From positions 1,001,730 through 1,065,729 of the forward strand of contig NW_024881324.1 of the NCBI RefSeq assembly GCF_018691265.1: a DNA stretch of 64,000 nucleotides, in the 5' to 3' direction. The notes under the pieces were generated by a model. It had not been told where the DNA came from. It ran no database searches and saw only the letters and a program-made list of their open reading frames with translations. Positions 1-10,251 of this stretch are shown here, piece after piece. Position 1 is the stretch's first letter. Every line of letters begins with the position of its first letter. The translations under genes and the position numbers were made by a program. The DNA comes from Tyto alba. Taxonomy: Eukaryota; Chordata; Aves; Strigiformes; Tytonidae.

Positions 1-357
1 TTTACTCCCTCAGGCTGTCTCAACATGTTCTCTTTATAGTAAAGCAACATTATTTCTCACTCTGCTTCTGTTTCCACATGGAAGATGTAGAGTCTATGAG
101 ATCATTTAGAGATTACCTTTGAGCTGTTCATAGGAGTACAGTGCATAGCAGAAGTGTGCATAAATGTATGCCTATTCCTAGAAAGCTCTCTACTCTCTAA
201 GAATACCGAGATATGCATTTAATAGAGTAGTAGAGAAATATTTATGGTCTTTCTTTTATTCAAAATTGTATACTCAGTACTGGAATATCAATTAATTAAA
301 ATTCACTGAATAGATCACAGGAGCTCAGAAGCAGCAAATCCTCAGGAGTGCCACCCC
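1..357. other. AT-rich unique DNA
   Basis: No open frame of note, repeat or RNA gene was seen here. The stretch is AT-rich and non-repetitive, and lies just downstream (in minus-strand sense) of the small exon-like frame that ends at 358. Confidence 0.6.
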
Positions 358-474
358 TTACTTGTCTGATACCCCACAGAAGTAGTTGTACTTGATAGGG
401 ATGGTCTGGCAGATGGACCCTGAGCTGCTCTTACAGGACAGGGGGTCCCAGTCCTGCTTTCCCTCCAGGGAGTC
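358..474 (-). other. Short exon-like frame with coding-type codon use
   Basis: On the minus strand this 39-codon frame (stop included) runs from just after an in-frame stop at 475-477 to a TAA at 358-360. It is notable because third positions are mostly G or C (QDWDPLSCK, then GSICQTIPIKYNYFCG), unlike the AT-rich surroundings, and it holds three cysteines. The TAA overlaps a GTAAGG that could instead serve as a splice donor. No convincing polypyrimidine tract was seen for an acceptor. I do not recognise a family. It could be a terminal or internal exon of an unknown secreted-type protein, or a chance frame in a local GC-rich patch. Confidence 0.22.
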
Positions 475-622
475 TCATTGTTGCCAGAGGATATCATGCA
501 GGCAATATGAGTCATGTTCAGGGAGTGTTACAAGTTCTCCTTTTGGTTTACATGCTGGAATGGGAAAAAATAAAAAATCAAGGGAAAAAGGGAGAAAAAT
601 AGATATAGTGGTTTGTGTGTGG

Positions 623-676
623 TTTTTTTTTTTTTTTTTTTTTTTGGGGGGGGGGGTTGTTTGTTTGTTTGTTTGT
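623..676. repeat. T23-G11-(TTGT)n homopolymer junction
   Basis: A run of 23 T (623-645) is joined directly to 11 G (646-656) and then to a short TTGT tandem array. It is a simple repeat prone to length error in sequencing. Open frames that cross it are artefacts. Confidence 0.95.
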
Positions 677-1000
677 GGGTTTTTTTCAGATTTGCATATC
701 TGATAAGTTCCAAACGAGGTATTTGTTTAGAACAAGGTATTCTGAAACAAGAAAAATATTCCATTTAGGAAATGTGCCATAATCTAACTAAAGTTCTTTT
801 TTGGTTTTAACAAACTAAACATAAACTTTTATTTGATTCTAAAGTAGACATTTTTTAAAAAAATGAAGGAAATTCTGAGAACACCTATTTAGATACTTCT
901 AAAAAATACTTTAATGAGACATTATGTTTATAAGTCATTCTAAATATAATCAAAGTATAAATGTATTGCCCTTCAGGTTACACGATAAAAGCTCCCTGTG
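677..1000. other. AT-rich unique DNA
   Basis: Short AT-rich stretch between the homopolymer junction and the GC-rich block. Nothing supportable was seen. Confidence 0.6.
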
Positions 1001-1290
1001 CACACTCGCAAAGGAGCAGAGGGAGGCAGCGGTGGGTGGGGGGACCCCAAATAATACCCTGCCGGGTTGTGCCCATCGAAGGCCCAACTCCACAAGCCCA
1101 AGGGAGCACGGGGGGGACACAAAGGCAGGCAGGAACCCGAGGAGCTGTGTGTTCAGAGGAGGGGACACCCTGTCTGTTCCCCCCCAGGCAGGCGTGACAC
1201 CCACCACCACGGGGCAGCCCTGGAGCACCTTTTGCACTGAGAGAGGTGCTGCCAGGGGAAATGGGACACATTATGGCATGTAAGGCAAGA
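1001..1290. other. GC-rich islet
   Basis: An abrupt rise in G+C with G and C runs (GGGGGGG near 1110, CCCCCCC near 1180). Several overlapping frames stay open here on both strands, as expected for GC-rich DNA; none has recognisable protein content. It may be the edge of the minisatellite block that follows. Confidence 0.5.
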
Positions 1291-1506
1291 ACATTTGGGG
1301 ATTGCGCAGGACTTCTTATGGGATGCTTAGGGGAGAAAAAAGTGAGGGATTTAGATGATTTGGGGAGGAACAAGCGTGGGGAAAACAGATAATAGCTGGT
1401 TGCATGTATTCTTGTCTGTCCATGCCCTGCTCCTGATCAGTGCAGTCTGTCCTATATTCTTACTAAATACCTTTTTAATGCTTTTTCTGGATGAGGGACT
1501 CTCCAT

Positions 1507-2015
1507 TTGGTACGTGGCAGCGGGGAGAGTCTGGGTGGCAGTGACCGGAGCCAGACCATGGGTCAGAGATGTCCCTGCGCCTGCGTGCCAGCCACTGGAG
1601 AGACCAGAGTGACTGAAACCAAGTGCCAGCCCCTGGAATGGGACCCCAGGCCACAGGGGTGTGTGTTCCCCCAGTGCCGGCAGCTGGACTGAGCACGGGT
1701 GTGTCTCTAAAGGTGAGACCACTCCAGAGTGGGCTGCTGGGGACCAGGAGAGCCCCAGCCAGCTTCTGGAGAGACTTTAGGGCCTGTGGGTCCCTAGGGA
1801 TGAGACCCTTATGCAGGCGTGTGCCTACTGCAAGACCAGGGCAGTCCTGGCCAGCTCTCATGTGTGCTGGTGAAATAGTCCGTACCAGCAACCGGAGCGG
1901 GGCCGTGGCCTTGAGGTCTCTTGTATCCAGGTGCTAGCAACAGGGGAGACTGGGATCCAGGGGCCAGCTGCCAGGCTGACTGGGCATCTAAGCCCAGCTG
2001 CTGGGGAGATCCACC
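1507..2015. repeat. Degenerate GC-rich minisatellite
   Basis: A core close to CCAGCTGCTGGRGAGAC recurs in decayed form about every 40-90 bases: near 1590, 1627, 1677, 1725, 1759, 1850, 1930, 1965 and 1993. Examples are CCAGCCACTGGAGAGACC, CCAGCTTCTGGAGAGAC and CCCAGCTGCTGGGGAGATCC. Spacer lengths vary, so this is an old, diverged array. Frames open across it (for example on plus near 1623-1937) are by-products of its GC content. Confidence 0.6.
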
Positions 2016-2110
2016 TTGCACACATGGGTGTACGTACCAACAGTGGATCTCCATCCTACTCGGGACAAACGGCCGACTCCTGCTCCTCACCTAGTGCTTC
2101 TCCTTCCACT

Positions 2111-2998
2111 GGTCTTTTGAACTCGTTATGCTAAAAAGCAGTGCCCTGTTTAGAGTGATGATGGCTTAGCAGGCCAGTTAAAAAAACTGAGTCTATCCAA
2201 TTTTGTGGTCTCGGAAGAAATTGAAGCCTTCCTGCTCTCTTCCCACTAGAGGTCTCTCCGGGTAACAATGAGAAACGTCTGAAATAACTTTGCCACTGAC
2301 AGTGGCTGCTGCTGTTTCTGTTCCTATGCACACAACTGCATGCAAGACAGTTGCTGTACTACTGCTTATAATCGTAATGTAAATAGGTCCAATTCCTCTA
2401 ATATTGATAGGTAGTAATGTTTAAATGGGACTGACTGCTTTTTGTGATACTGCACCAGGTGGGGATCTCAGCTGGTGTCTGCAGTTAAAAGGACCAGTGC
2501 CAGTTTCATGAATATATGAAAACCAGAAGGACCAAACAACAGCCACTCTTAAACATTAATAATGAGACATATTTGGTTTCCTAAGGACGTCCACTCTAAG
2601 AACAAATCCCTTGCCCTTATTAGATCCTGATTTTGCTATTTTTAAATTCTGTTCATTTTAGCAGAGTTTCTTGTGACTCGAACAGGATTTACTGGGGGGG
2701 TCTTCCCTTTCTCAGACTTGTGTAACTTCATTTGTTTGTATGATGCCTCCAATATGGCTAGCCATGTGTGACAAGTACCTGGCATTGTACACACTCTAAC
2801 TTCATTCACACGTATTTAGATAATTAAGCCTGCTTTGCTTAGAAGAATGTTATAAGGTGGAGCATGGGCACAAACAGGAATGGGCTCCTGCATACTTCAA
2901 GAAGATGGACTAATCTTTCTCTGCAGAACTGAGATTTAGATTTCCTATTTATTACTGCATGCAAATATTCTGTTTCTGTTTCAATTTCCAGAACTTAC
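2111..2998. other. Unique non-coding DNA
   Basis: Mixed-composition DNA with no repeat or convincing frame. It ends at the donor-like GTAAGT (minus strand, 2993-2998) of the next candidate exon. Confidence 0.5.
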
Positions 2999-3069
2999 TA
3001 CTTTACTAGATTTTCTAGACTGTCCCTTGAATTTAGGATTGCTAAGTAAGCAGCAGAAATGAGCACGTT
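2999..3069 (-). other. Candidate 71-nt internal exon
   Basis: On the minus strand a pyrimidine-rich acceptor (TTCTGTCCCTTTTATGCAG) and a full GTAAGT donor flank 71 nt with one open frame (NVLISAAYLAILNSRDSLEN, continuing to the donor). Splice signals are good, but 23 codons is too few to prove coding. It could be a pseudo-exon. Confidence 0.2.
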
Positions 3070-3095
3070 CTGCATAAAAGGGACAGAACAATGCT

Positions 3096-3383
3096 CTAAG
3101 AATATAACAGAGGGACAAATACTAGAGCAAAATTTCTGAAGGACAAGTAATTTGCAAAAACTCTTTGGCTATTGTTAAAACAGAAGTCTGCTGTTCTGAC
3201 TTTGCACACAACTAACAACTGGTGCATTTGATCAACCCCGTGCCGTGTCTTTTCTGCCTTGGTTTCCACTGGAAGAAGGTTGGATATGTAGGCTGAGGAC
3301 AGATGGACCTCAGGAGCCCTGAGGGAGGCCATGGAGCACATCCAGTGATCAGGTTTGTTGTAGCTTTGACACTTCTGAGGCAA
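3096..3383 (-). other. Exon-like open frame after a strong acceptor
   Basis: The minus strand has a strong acceptor (TTCTTGTCTTCTCTGCAG) ending at 3384, followed by an open frame to 3096 that begins LPQKCQSYNKPDHWMCSMAS. No consensus donor was found within it, so the downstream edge is unknown. Family not recognised. It may be a lncRNA exon or a chance frame. Confidence 0.2.
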
Positions 3384-3862
3384 CTGCAGAGAAGACAAGA
3401 AAAAAAATTCCTTTCTAATACAGCATCAATCTAATTAATGTTGTGGAGGATTTGGGCAGTGAGTAAAGAGGTTAGATACAGGCACACAACCTCCTGTGGA
3501 GTCTGTGATTGCAGAGCAACTCAGAAAGAAAAAAGTCCTCACATTTAGATACTTTCAGCAAACCTCAAGAGCTAGTACTTTGTGAGCAGGGTCTACTGGA
3601 GGAGAGGACGTGACCAGAATACAGTGATATGAGTCCTGGGGCTGCAGGGTTTCTGAGCACACACTGCAAATGAGTTAAGTTGGTCTACCCCAGTGAAGAA
3701 TAAAGAAAAACTCTTTTCCAGATGGTCAGACTTCTTTGCTGCCTCTGGTTCAGAGCTTGCAGTTTCAGGTTTCCTATCAGTAGGATATTCTGAGTTACTA
3801 TGAAGCACTTTTCCTACTTTGACATTAAATGTGTTAAAGTTACTCAGTGACTTCCAGCATCC
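3384..3862. other. Unique non-coding DNA
   Basis: No repeat or supportable gene was seen between the exon-like frame and the T/G-rich tract. Confidence 0.5.
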
Positions 3863-3927
3863 TTTTTTTTTTTGTTTGTTTGTTTTTTTTTTTTTTGTTT
3901 GTTTGTTTGTTTGTTTTTTGTTTTTTG
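3863..3927. repeat. (TTTG)n / poly(T) low-complexity tract
   Basis: About 65 bases of T runs interrupted by regularly spaced G (TTTGTTTG units). The hydrophobic plus-strand frames through it are low-complexity artefacts. Confidence 0.95.
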
Positions 3928-4394
3928 TACAGTTCTGTAGAGAAGAAATCCATCATGTTTCACTTGCCAACAAGGACCATAGAAATGTATCACATGCTTC
4001 ATTTCTGTAGTTGTAGCAGCCTTTCTGTTACTAAATGTCTAAATGTTACTACGTTCTGGAAAGTTTAGATATAATTTGTTCTTGATAGAGTTGAGAAATG
4101 TCAGTTGAGCCTTGTGCCAGAAAGGGTTATGGGACTCAAGGGAACTCATCCTGCCTAAAAGATACACGTAAGCTCGTTTTGTCCGTCAGAGTATCTGCTG
4201 GGTTAATAGAGCCCTGTGGAATATGCGTATGGAGGGTCCTGGATGACTCCAGTAATCTTCTTCATCCCCAGAAAAGTCTAACCAGAAAAAGTCTAGGCTT
4301 AAGGCTGGGGATAAATTGAAATTTGCCTGGAGTGGATTCTTTCAGTTTCCTTATTGTCATAGCTCTAAATTAAATAATATTTATGAGTATTTTA

Positions 4395-4790
4395 CAGTGA
4401 TTATCAAGTGAAATCTCAGAATTTCTTATGGGCAGTTCATTTATTCAAGTATTACATAAAAGAATAAAAGACAGCCATTGCTGTCCTCCAAGTCAAACTG
4501 AGCCATGCTGAATTTAATGTAATTGCAAAGACAATTACAAGTGAAAGTAATTTCATTATTAAATGATGGTGTATTTTATATGCTGATTCAGCAAGATATT
4601 TAAAGCTAATTTTAACTAAAACCAGTTGCCTTGTTCCACTGGATACCCACAGCTTTAAAGTTAAATGTGGTTTAAATATTATTCTGAAATACAGCCGCTG
4701 AGCTGCATCTATGCACTTGAAAAGGATGTAGCCATTTTTGCAAATAATAGTAAATTGATTTGAAAATGTTGAAGTTGCGTTAGATTGCCA
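4395..4790. promoter_or_regulatory. Possible conserved non-coding element
   Basis: AT-rich, repeat-free DNA dense in motifs used by homeodomain and POU factors (ATTGCAAAG, CAATTAC, TAATTTC, TGATTCAGCA, ATTAAATG). There is no long frame. The texture resembles vertebrate developmental enhancers, but conservation cannot be measured from one sequence, so this is inference only. Confidence 0.22.
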
Positions 4791-6280
4791 TGTCAGCTAA
4801 TTTTGAAATATCTTATTTAGAAAGAATTATGCAACATCTGATATAGAGAGTGAATCCTCTTGTAGCAATAAGCAACATTTCTCCATTTTAAATATATATA
4901 TTCATATTACCCTTTATATATGTATGCACCACATCTTTCTTCTCATTAATGAAGTTTGACAATTTGTGACAGGACAGAAAGGGAATTCATTATATTTAGT
5001 AATAGAAAACCCATTTCTCATTTTTCTAGCGCCAAGCAGCTGCAATGAAATTGCCTAAACCACTATATCACAATTCCCCACCTTTGTGGTTCTTAAGGTC
5101 ACCCTCAAGGGTCTTCAATTTCCTTATGTTCACAGCTTGGTACCTGGTAATTTTCAGAATCAGGAAATATAAGGAAGCTATGTATTTTTATTCTAAGAAG
5201 GATTTTTTTTTTATTTGAGAAGAAATAAATCTGTCAGGTTGAAAATATTAAAAACCAGAAGCTTGACTGTAATAATCACAGCAATGTCAATGCCAATTTT
5301 GTTTCGAAAACTTTGGAATGAAAATTTTCTGCATGACAAAGAAAATTCCCCTCTCCTAGAAAGGAATTGTCAATATGTAAGGAAATAGAATGTTTATTTC
5401 AATAATCAATTGAATTTAAGAATAATTTATGCTAATAAGACTGAAAGCCACTCAGCATTACTTTTCCTTAAAATGTTGCTCAGTATTCTTGCTGCTGCCA
5501 ACTTCCGTAGGCTATATCAGCTAAAATGAAAGAATTTTAGTCTTTTAGACTAAATTTTGAGTAATTTTCTCTATACATAAAATAGTCACATGATTTGTAT
5601 ACCAATGTTAATTATTGAGGGAATGCAACAATAGGCAATAGTACAGAATTCAACTGATGTCTTTAAGGATGTCTTCGGACAGTCTCCAGGCTAATAAATT
5701 CCAGTAGCATAAATATTCCACCCGCTTACGATTCTTATGAAAAGCTGAAGCAGCGTGCCCATGTGTCCTACTTATCAGAAGTGTTAAATTGGCATTGAAG
5801 TGCTGAGAACTGTCTTCCGTGTAAGTCTGTAGCTATAGCGATAATCAGCTATCAGAATAAATAGCAGGTAATTTCTTGATATGAGTTTTTATTCTGATAT
5901 TATCTGTGAATATCTAGGTTTATTGTGTTCATACTGTGTAGGAGTTGCCAGTATAAGCTATTCTTAAAAAACATCCATTTTGAGTTTGGGTTTTGTTCTA
6001 ATACAAATGGTTGGTTTTCAGTCCAGAGTCAGGGATGTGATTATTTCATGAGTTGAACAAGTGTTTTAATCCTTCTGGATGTGCCCCGTGTCTTTGAGAT
6101 TTGCTTATATTGAAATCTGCCTGTAGCACCCATACATAACTGCAAGGCGGCCAGTTATCAGTTTAGGGCAAACACATTCACAAAGAACCACTAGCCGGTG
6201 GGTTGTTGGCTTTTTTTAATACTACACTGAAGGTGTGCAAGAGAAAGCTAGCTTACCATAACGGGGCCAGCCAGCCTGAG
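4791..6280. other. AT-rich unique DNA
   Basis: Unique AT-rich sequence with no frame or repeat. The interval 5640-5900 (AATAAATTCC, GATAATCAGCTATC and similar) has the same motif-dense character as the block at 4395-4790 and may be another non-coding element. Confidence 0.4.
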
Positions 6281-6289
6281 TGGTTATCT

Positions 6290-6400
6290 CATTATTTCCT
6301 ACTCAGTCACAAGCTTCCTGGGTGAATTTGGGCAAGACCCTGAGATTGTCTCTGCCCTGCAAAACAGAGTATGAGGTGGCAATGCCCAGGCTGGAGAGAT
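6290..6400 (+). repeat. MIR-like SINE relic
   Basis: The stretch CTGGGTGAATTTGGGCAAGA, followed by CTGAGATTGTCTCTGCC, then CAAAACAGAGTATGAGG, lines up by eye with the MIR core (consensus CTGTGTGACCTTGGGCAAG, CTCTCTGTGCC, CTGTAAAATGGG). If correct it is an ancient amniote SINE fragment in sense orientation. Divergence is high and the match is from memory. Confidence 0.4.
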
Positions 6401-8472
6401 GTATGCTAGTAGCAACATGCAGTACATCACAGCTGCCCAGATATTCTGCCATTTATGCTATGGTGTGGCTTTTCCAGGAGTTGTTTCCTAAATATGGTGG
6501 TGTTCTGATTATTTTTTTGTCATAATTTCTGTCTGTAATGCTAGTAATATGAATTATGGAGGTATTATCCCATGCATATGCATAAAAAAAAGCTGAAATT
6601 AGAAGCTATCATTTCGGCTGTGTGTGTTTTTTTTGTTGTACAGCTTGCTGAAGGGAGCAATCTCAATGAACAGCTCTTGTTTCCTTCACAGTGCAAGTGC
6701 ATTTTTGGCAATATCCTTTGAAGATAATCCTTTTGTGACAGGCATGGAAGTGGATTTTATGGGACGTGCTATTCATACTGCTATAGAAACAGAAAAACCA
6801 GCATCTTCAAGATGCACCTATAGATTTACTGGAGAAGCTGGTTTTAGCCCCTAAATTACAAAACAACAAATATATATAAGCACATGTATGTCTTTGTAAA
6901 CTTCCTCTAAGGCTATAAAAATAAATCTGTCCTCATGTAACCAACATCTTCTAGAATGTACTTTTTATTCTTGTAAATGGTCAACTGGTTCTCTTCTTTA
7001 TTTATTTTATTATGTTACCATAATAACTTTGTTTTATTCTGAAAAATATTAAAAGGCTATTTTGATATCACTCTGGAAATAGTATAAATGCAGATGTTAA
7101 TGGTTTCACATGACTGATACTAATATTTTTTTTATGTTGGTGATATGTGGCCTTTTTTTTTCTCCAGGTAATATTCAGTTCAAGAGCATGAACTAACAGT
7201 GATTTTTATGATTGTTATTGTATTTGTGTGTCTACAGTTTTGAATTTCTAGTGTTTCACTCATAAAACCTTAGTTCAGGTAAGTTACAATGCAGACTAAC
7301 TACTCTGATTTTTATCAGTTTGAGATGCAATAGTTCTTGCTTTCAGGAGTATTAAAAAAAACCCAAACAACTATTTAAAAGAGAACTTTAAAAGAGAACT
7401 GTATTTCAGAGTTACTGCCACACTGAGCATCTGTGTAGTTTGGTGGGAAGCTTTTGCCACTAAATGTATCATGATTTTAATGGTCATTCTGCATGAATCA
7501 TGAAGGTGGTGATTAGTGCTAATATAAATCCAGATTTGGAGATGGCATTGTAGATGAGAAGTGTGGCAATAATGACTAAATCTTTGCAACATTTAATTTT
7601 GAAAAGGTTAATTTCAGAATTATGTGGTTAAATTTCTGCTGTTATTTTGGATGCTGTCCCACCAAATCCCCAGGTCTACTATTTTCTAGCGAAGACAGCT
7701 GTACACCTGCACACTTTTAAACCTCTTCAGATCCTCGGTAACTCTCTAGCTCCTCCGTGCATGGAAACAGCTAAGCATGTAAAAATATATCACATCACTA
7801 GATGTCCTCCTTCCACAAAATTTCTTCTCTTCAGTTAACAAACTGATAATGTCTTAAAAAAGACCTGGAATCGTGTTCAGCACTAACAGATCGCCAGTGC
7901 AAACTCACGTAGCAAAAAATGACCTGCTCCTGAAAACCAGCCTGAAGGTAGGTCAGAGCTCCGCAGTTATGACGTGTTTTATGGCACACATCTTGTGCCT
8001 TTAAGGACTGTGGATGAATTTTCTGTCACTGCAAGTGTTGCAGAAGCAGGGCTAGCCCCTTTCTGGTGACTTACAAAAACCTGGAGTGCCTAAATATCTG
8101 ATTGTTTCCTAAGTAATGTTTTGGTTACCTCTGTGCACTGGTTGTATTGTGCTCTCTGTACACAGATGCATAAACTCTCGAGGTAATTCCCCACTCGTGT
8201 GTTGTGTGGCTGCTGTCCTGTCTGCTTTTCGTTGCTGAGGAAGTACAGGCAGCCTTAGCTGGTGTTTGGTGCTGTGTAAACACAGCTTTTGGTTTATGAC
8301 AGTTTCCCAGGGTGTGCTGTAGGAATGCAGCCATCCCCGCTAGTGGAAGTGGATCACTATCCATCCTCAGTGGAGGTGAGCAAGCTGCAGGGCCTGGGGC
8401 AGTTCCCCTGCTGTGACCCAGCCAGGTGCCTTTGTGGCCATGGTGGTGGCTCCAGCTGCTTCTGGTAACTGG
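6401..8472. other. AT-rich unique DNA
   Basis: No supportable gene or repeat. A good plus-strand acceptor and GTAAGT donor bracket 43 nt near 7240-7282, but all three frames are closed, so only a non-coding microexon would be possible. Confidence 0.45.
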
Positions 8473-8532
8473 AAGGGGTAGGGTGTGGAATGGGGAAGGG
8501 TGGGATGCATGGTGGAAGGCAGTGGGGAGGAA
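8473..8532 (+). other. G-rich tract, possible G-quadruplex
   Basis: Runs of three to four G with short spacers (GGGGTAGGG, then GGGGAAGGGTGGG, then GGGGAGGAAGGG) on the plus strand. One spacer is slightly longer than the usual seven-base limit, so quadruplex folding is possible but not certain. Confidence 0.4.
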
Positions 8533-10082
8533 GGGACGATGAACACCCGTGTTGTTTTTCCCAGGACCTGCAGCGGTTCCCGACTCCCTTGCTACACGCC
8601 ACTGAAATCACACGTGCGTCTTGAAAACTGATGCTCTACTCAAAAATGCTTTTAAATGCTGATGACATTAGAGACTACCAAAGCAATAGCTGTGGGATAT
8701 GCTGGTTGTGGAACGGTATAGTTTGAGAAGTTGAAGAGTGCCATGGACCTGGAGGAAAAGCGATACTTAAAAGGGGTTTTGCTATTTCTGGAACACATGT
8801 GCTGCGGGCTGGGATGTTGCTCTGGGTCACTGGACAAACAGGATTGTTAGATTTTCTCTGAGAGCTAACAAGACATGCATTTCAGCATGATTAAAGGTGT
8901 TAAAGTAGATGGGATAGGTGACAAAGTTAGCAAAGTTTCTGAACAGAAGAAACATTTCCAGCGTGCTTCAAGAGTCACTTCTTTGTCCTCTCCAACATGT
9001 CCCAGAGAAAGCTCTTTCAGCAGATGACATATATGCAAAGCCCAGTCTAAAATACTGTGGTGTGAGTTCATAGCTGAGCTTATGTCCTTGTCGTTGCTGC
9101 TTTCTGAGGACTCACTGGTACCTTAGCAGCCTGGAGGGATGGTCAGCTGTGAAAAAGCTTTTGTGGGTCAATTTAGATTAACTGTAGCTGGAGAAAGGGA
9201 AGGTTGATAGCTTCTGCTTTAAGTGGTGTTGTAATGAGAGCCCTCTATTGAATCTGTCTCATGGGGAGGAATGAAAAGGTGTGTAACGTTGGGAACTGTA
9301 TGATTTTTTCCAGCTTGTACCTGATCTAGTGTCGCTTAGAGTTGAAGGATTTCAATCTTTTTCAATGGACATGGTACAGAGGTTTTTTTATGTTAGTGAA
9401 GAGCTGTATAATTATCTAGCTGTAGTGGCTTTTTTTAAGATTTCAGTGAGTTGCTGAATTTTGTTGAGATTCCAATAAAAATGCAAGATTTTACAGGGTT
9501 TTGCTGGGATGTGATTTTCAGACCATTATGTATAGTTCCATTAAGTTTCCTAATACACATCTTCATAGCTCACAGTCGTCAGCAACAGGTAATTAGACAA
9601 TATTGCGCTTTATTTTGGGTAGAGATGTATTCTGAAGAGATTGAACAGCTTAGAGCCTACAAATGAATGAACCAAGGTAAAAACATCAATTGTGATTCAG
9701 GAACTTCTGGAAAAAGTATCCACTAGTGTTAAGAAATGGTAAAACTGTTGAATTATGCAACGTTTTATTCAGGCTTTTATTCAGGATCACTGTAGTGACC
9801 CAAGAATAGGAGGGAATAGACATTCTCATTATCATCCAGGAGAATGTTCCCTGGAAGGAATGGGAAGGAATGGGAAGTAGTCTGTGTAAATTTGAGGATG
9901 AGAGATAAAATTAATTTGAAGAATCACAAAGGTTTTATTAAAAGAAATTAGCGTTTTGGTGATGGGACACTCATCTTTGGGGGCTATTAAGACACAATGT
10001 ACAGAGTATGGCTTTAAGTAAACTCAATCAGAATGAGTCTTCTTACCCTAAATATAGTACTAGTTCCTGCACCGTTACTTAC
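8533..10082. other. AT-rich unique DNA
   Basis: No repeat, RNA gene or convincing frame was seen. It ends at a consensus donor (minus strand GTAAGT, 10077-10082). Confidence 0.45.
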
Positions 10083-10157
10083 CAATATCCTGTGAAATAC
10101 ATGCAATGAAATATAGATCCTGCAGCATATAGCTCCACAGCCATTTCAATGAACCTC
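10083..10157 (-). other. Candidate 75-nt symmetric exon
   Basis: The minus strand shows an acceptor (CATCTCTGGTCCATAG) and a consensus GTAAGT donor enclosing 75 nt. One frame is open throughout (RFIEMAVELYAAGSIFHCMY and on) and the length is a multiple of three. The product would be helical and hydrophobic, but 25 codons is no proof. It lies downstream of the stop at 12913, so it would belong to a different transcript from that segment, or be a pseudo-exon. Confidence 0.22.
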
Positions 10158-10227
10158 CTATGGACCAGAGATGAGCCATGAGAAGGTATTAGAAGTTAGC
10201 TGTTCAAAAGCACAGTGTATGTGTGTT

Positions 10228-10251
10228 ATAATACACAGTTCTGTGTATTAT
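10228..10251. repeat. Perfect 11-bp inverted repeat
   Basis: ATAATACACAG (10228-10238) and its exact reverse complement CTGTGTATTAT (10241-10251) are separated by two T. The DNA could extrude a short hairpin. No gene boundary is evident, so it is not called a terminator. Confidence 0.9.

Noticed and set aside
1475..2090. Several frames of 90-138 codons on both strands
   Set aside because: They lie inside the GC-rich minisatellite, where stop codons are scarce in every frame.
7235..7282. Plus-strand microexon between TCTACAG and GTAAGT
   Set aside because: All frames are closed within 43 nt and no partner exon is visible; likely a chance splice-site pair.
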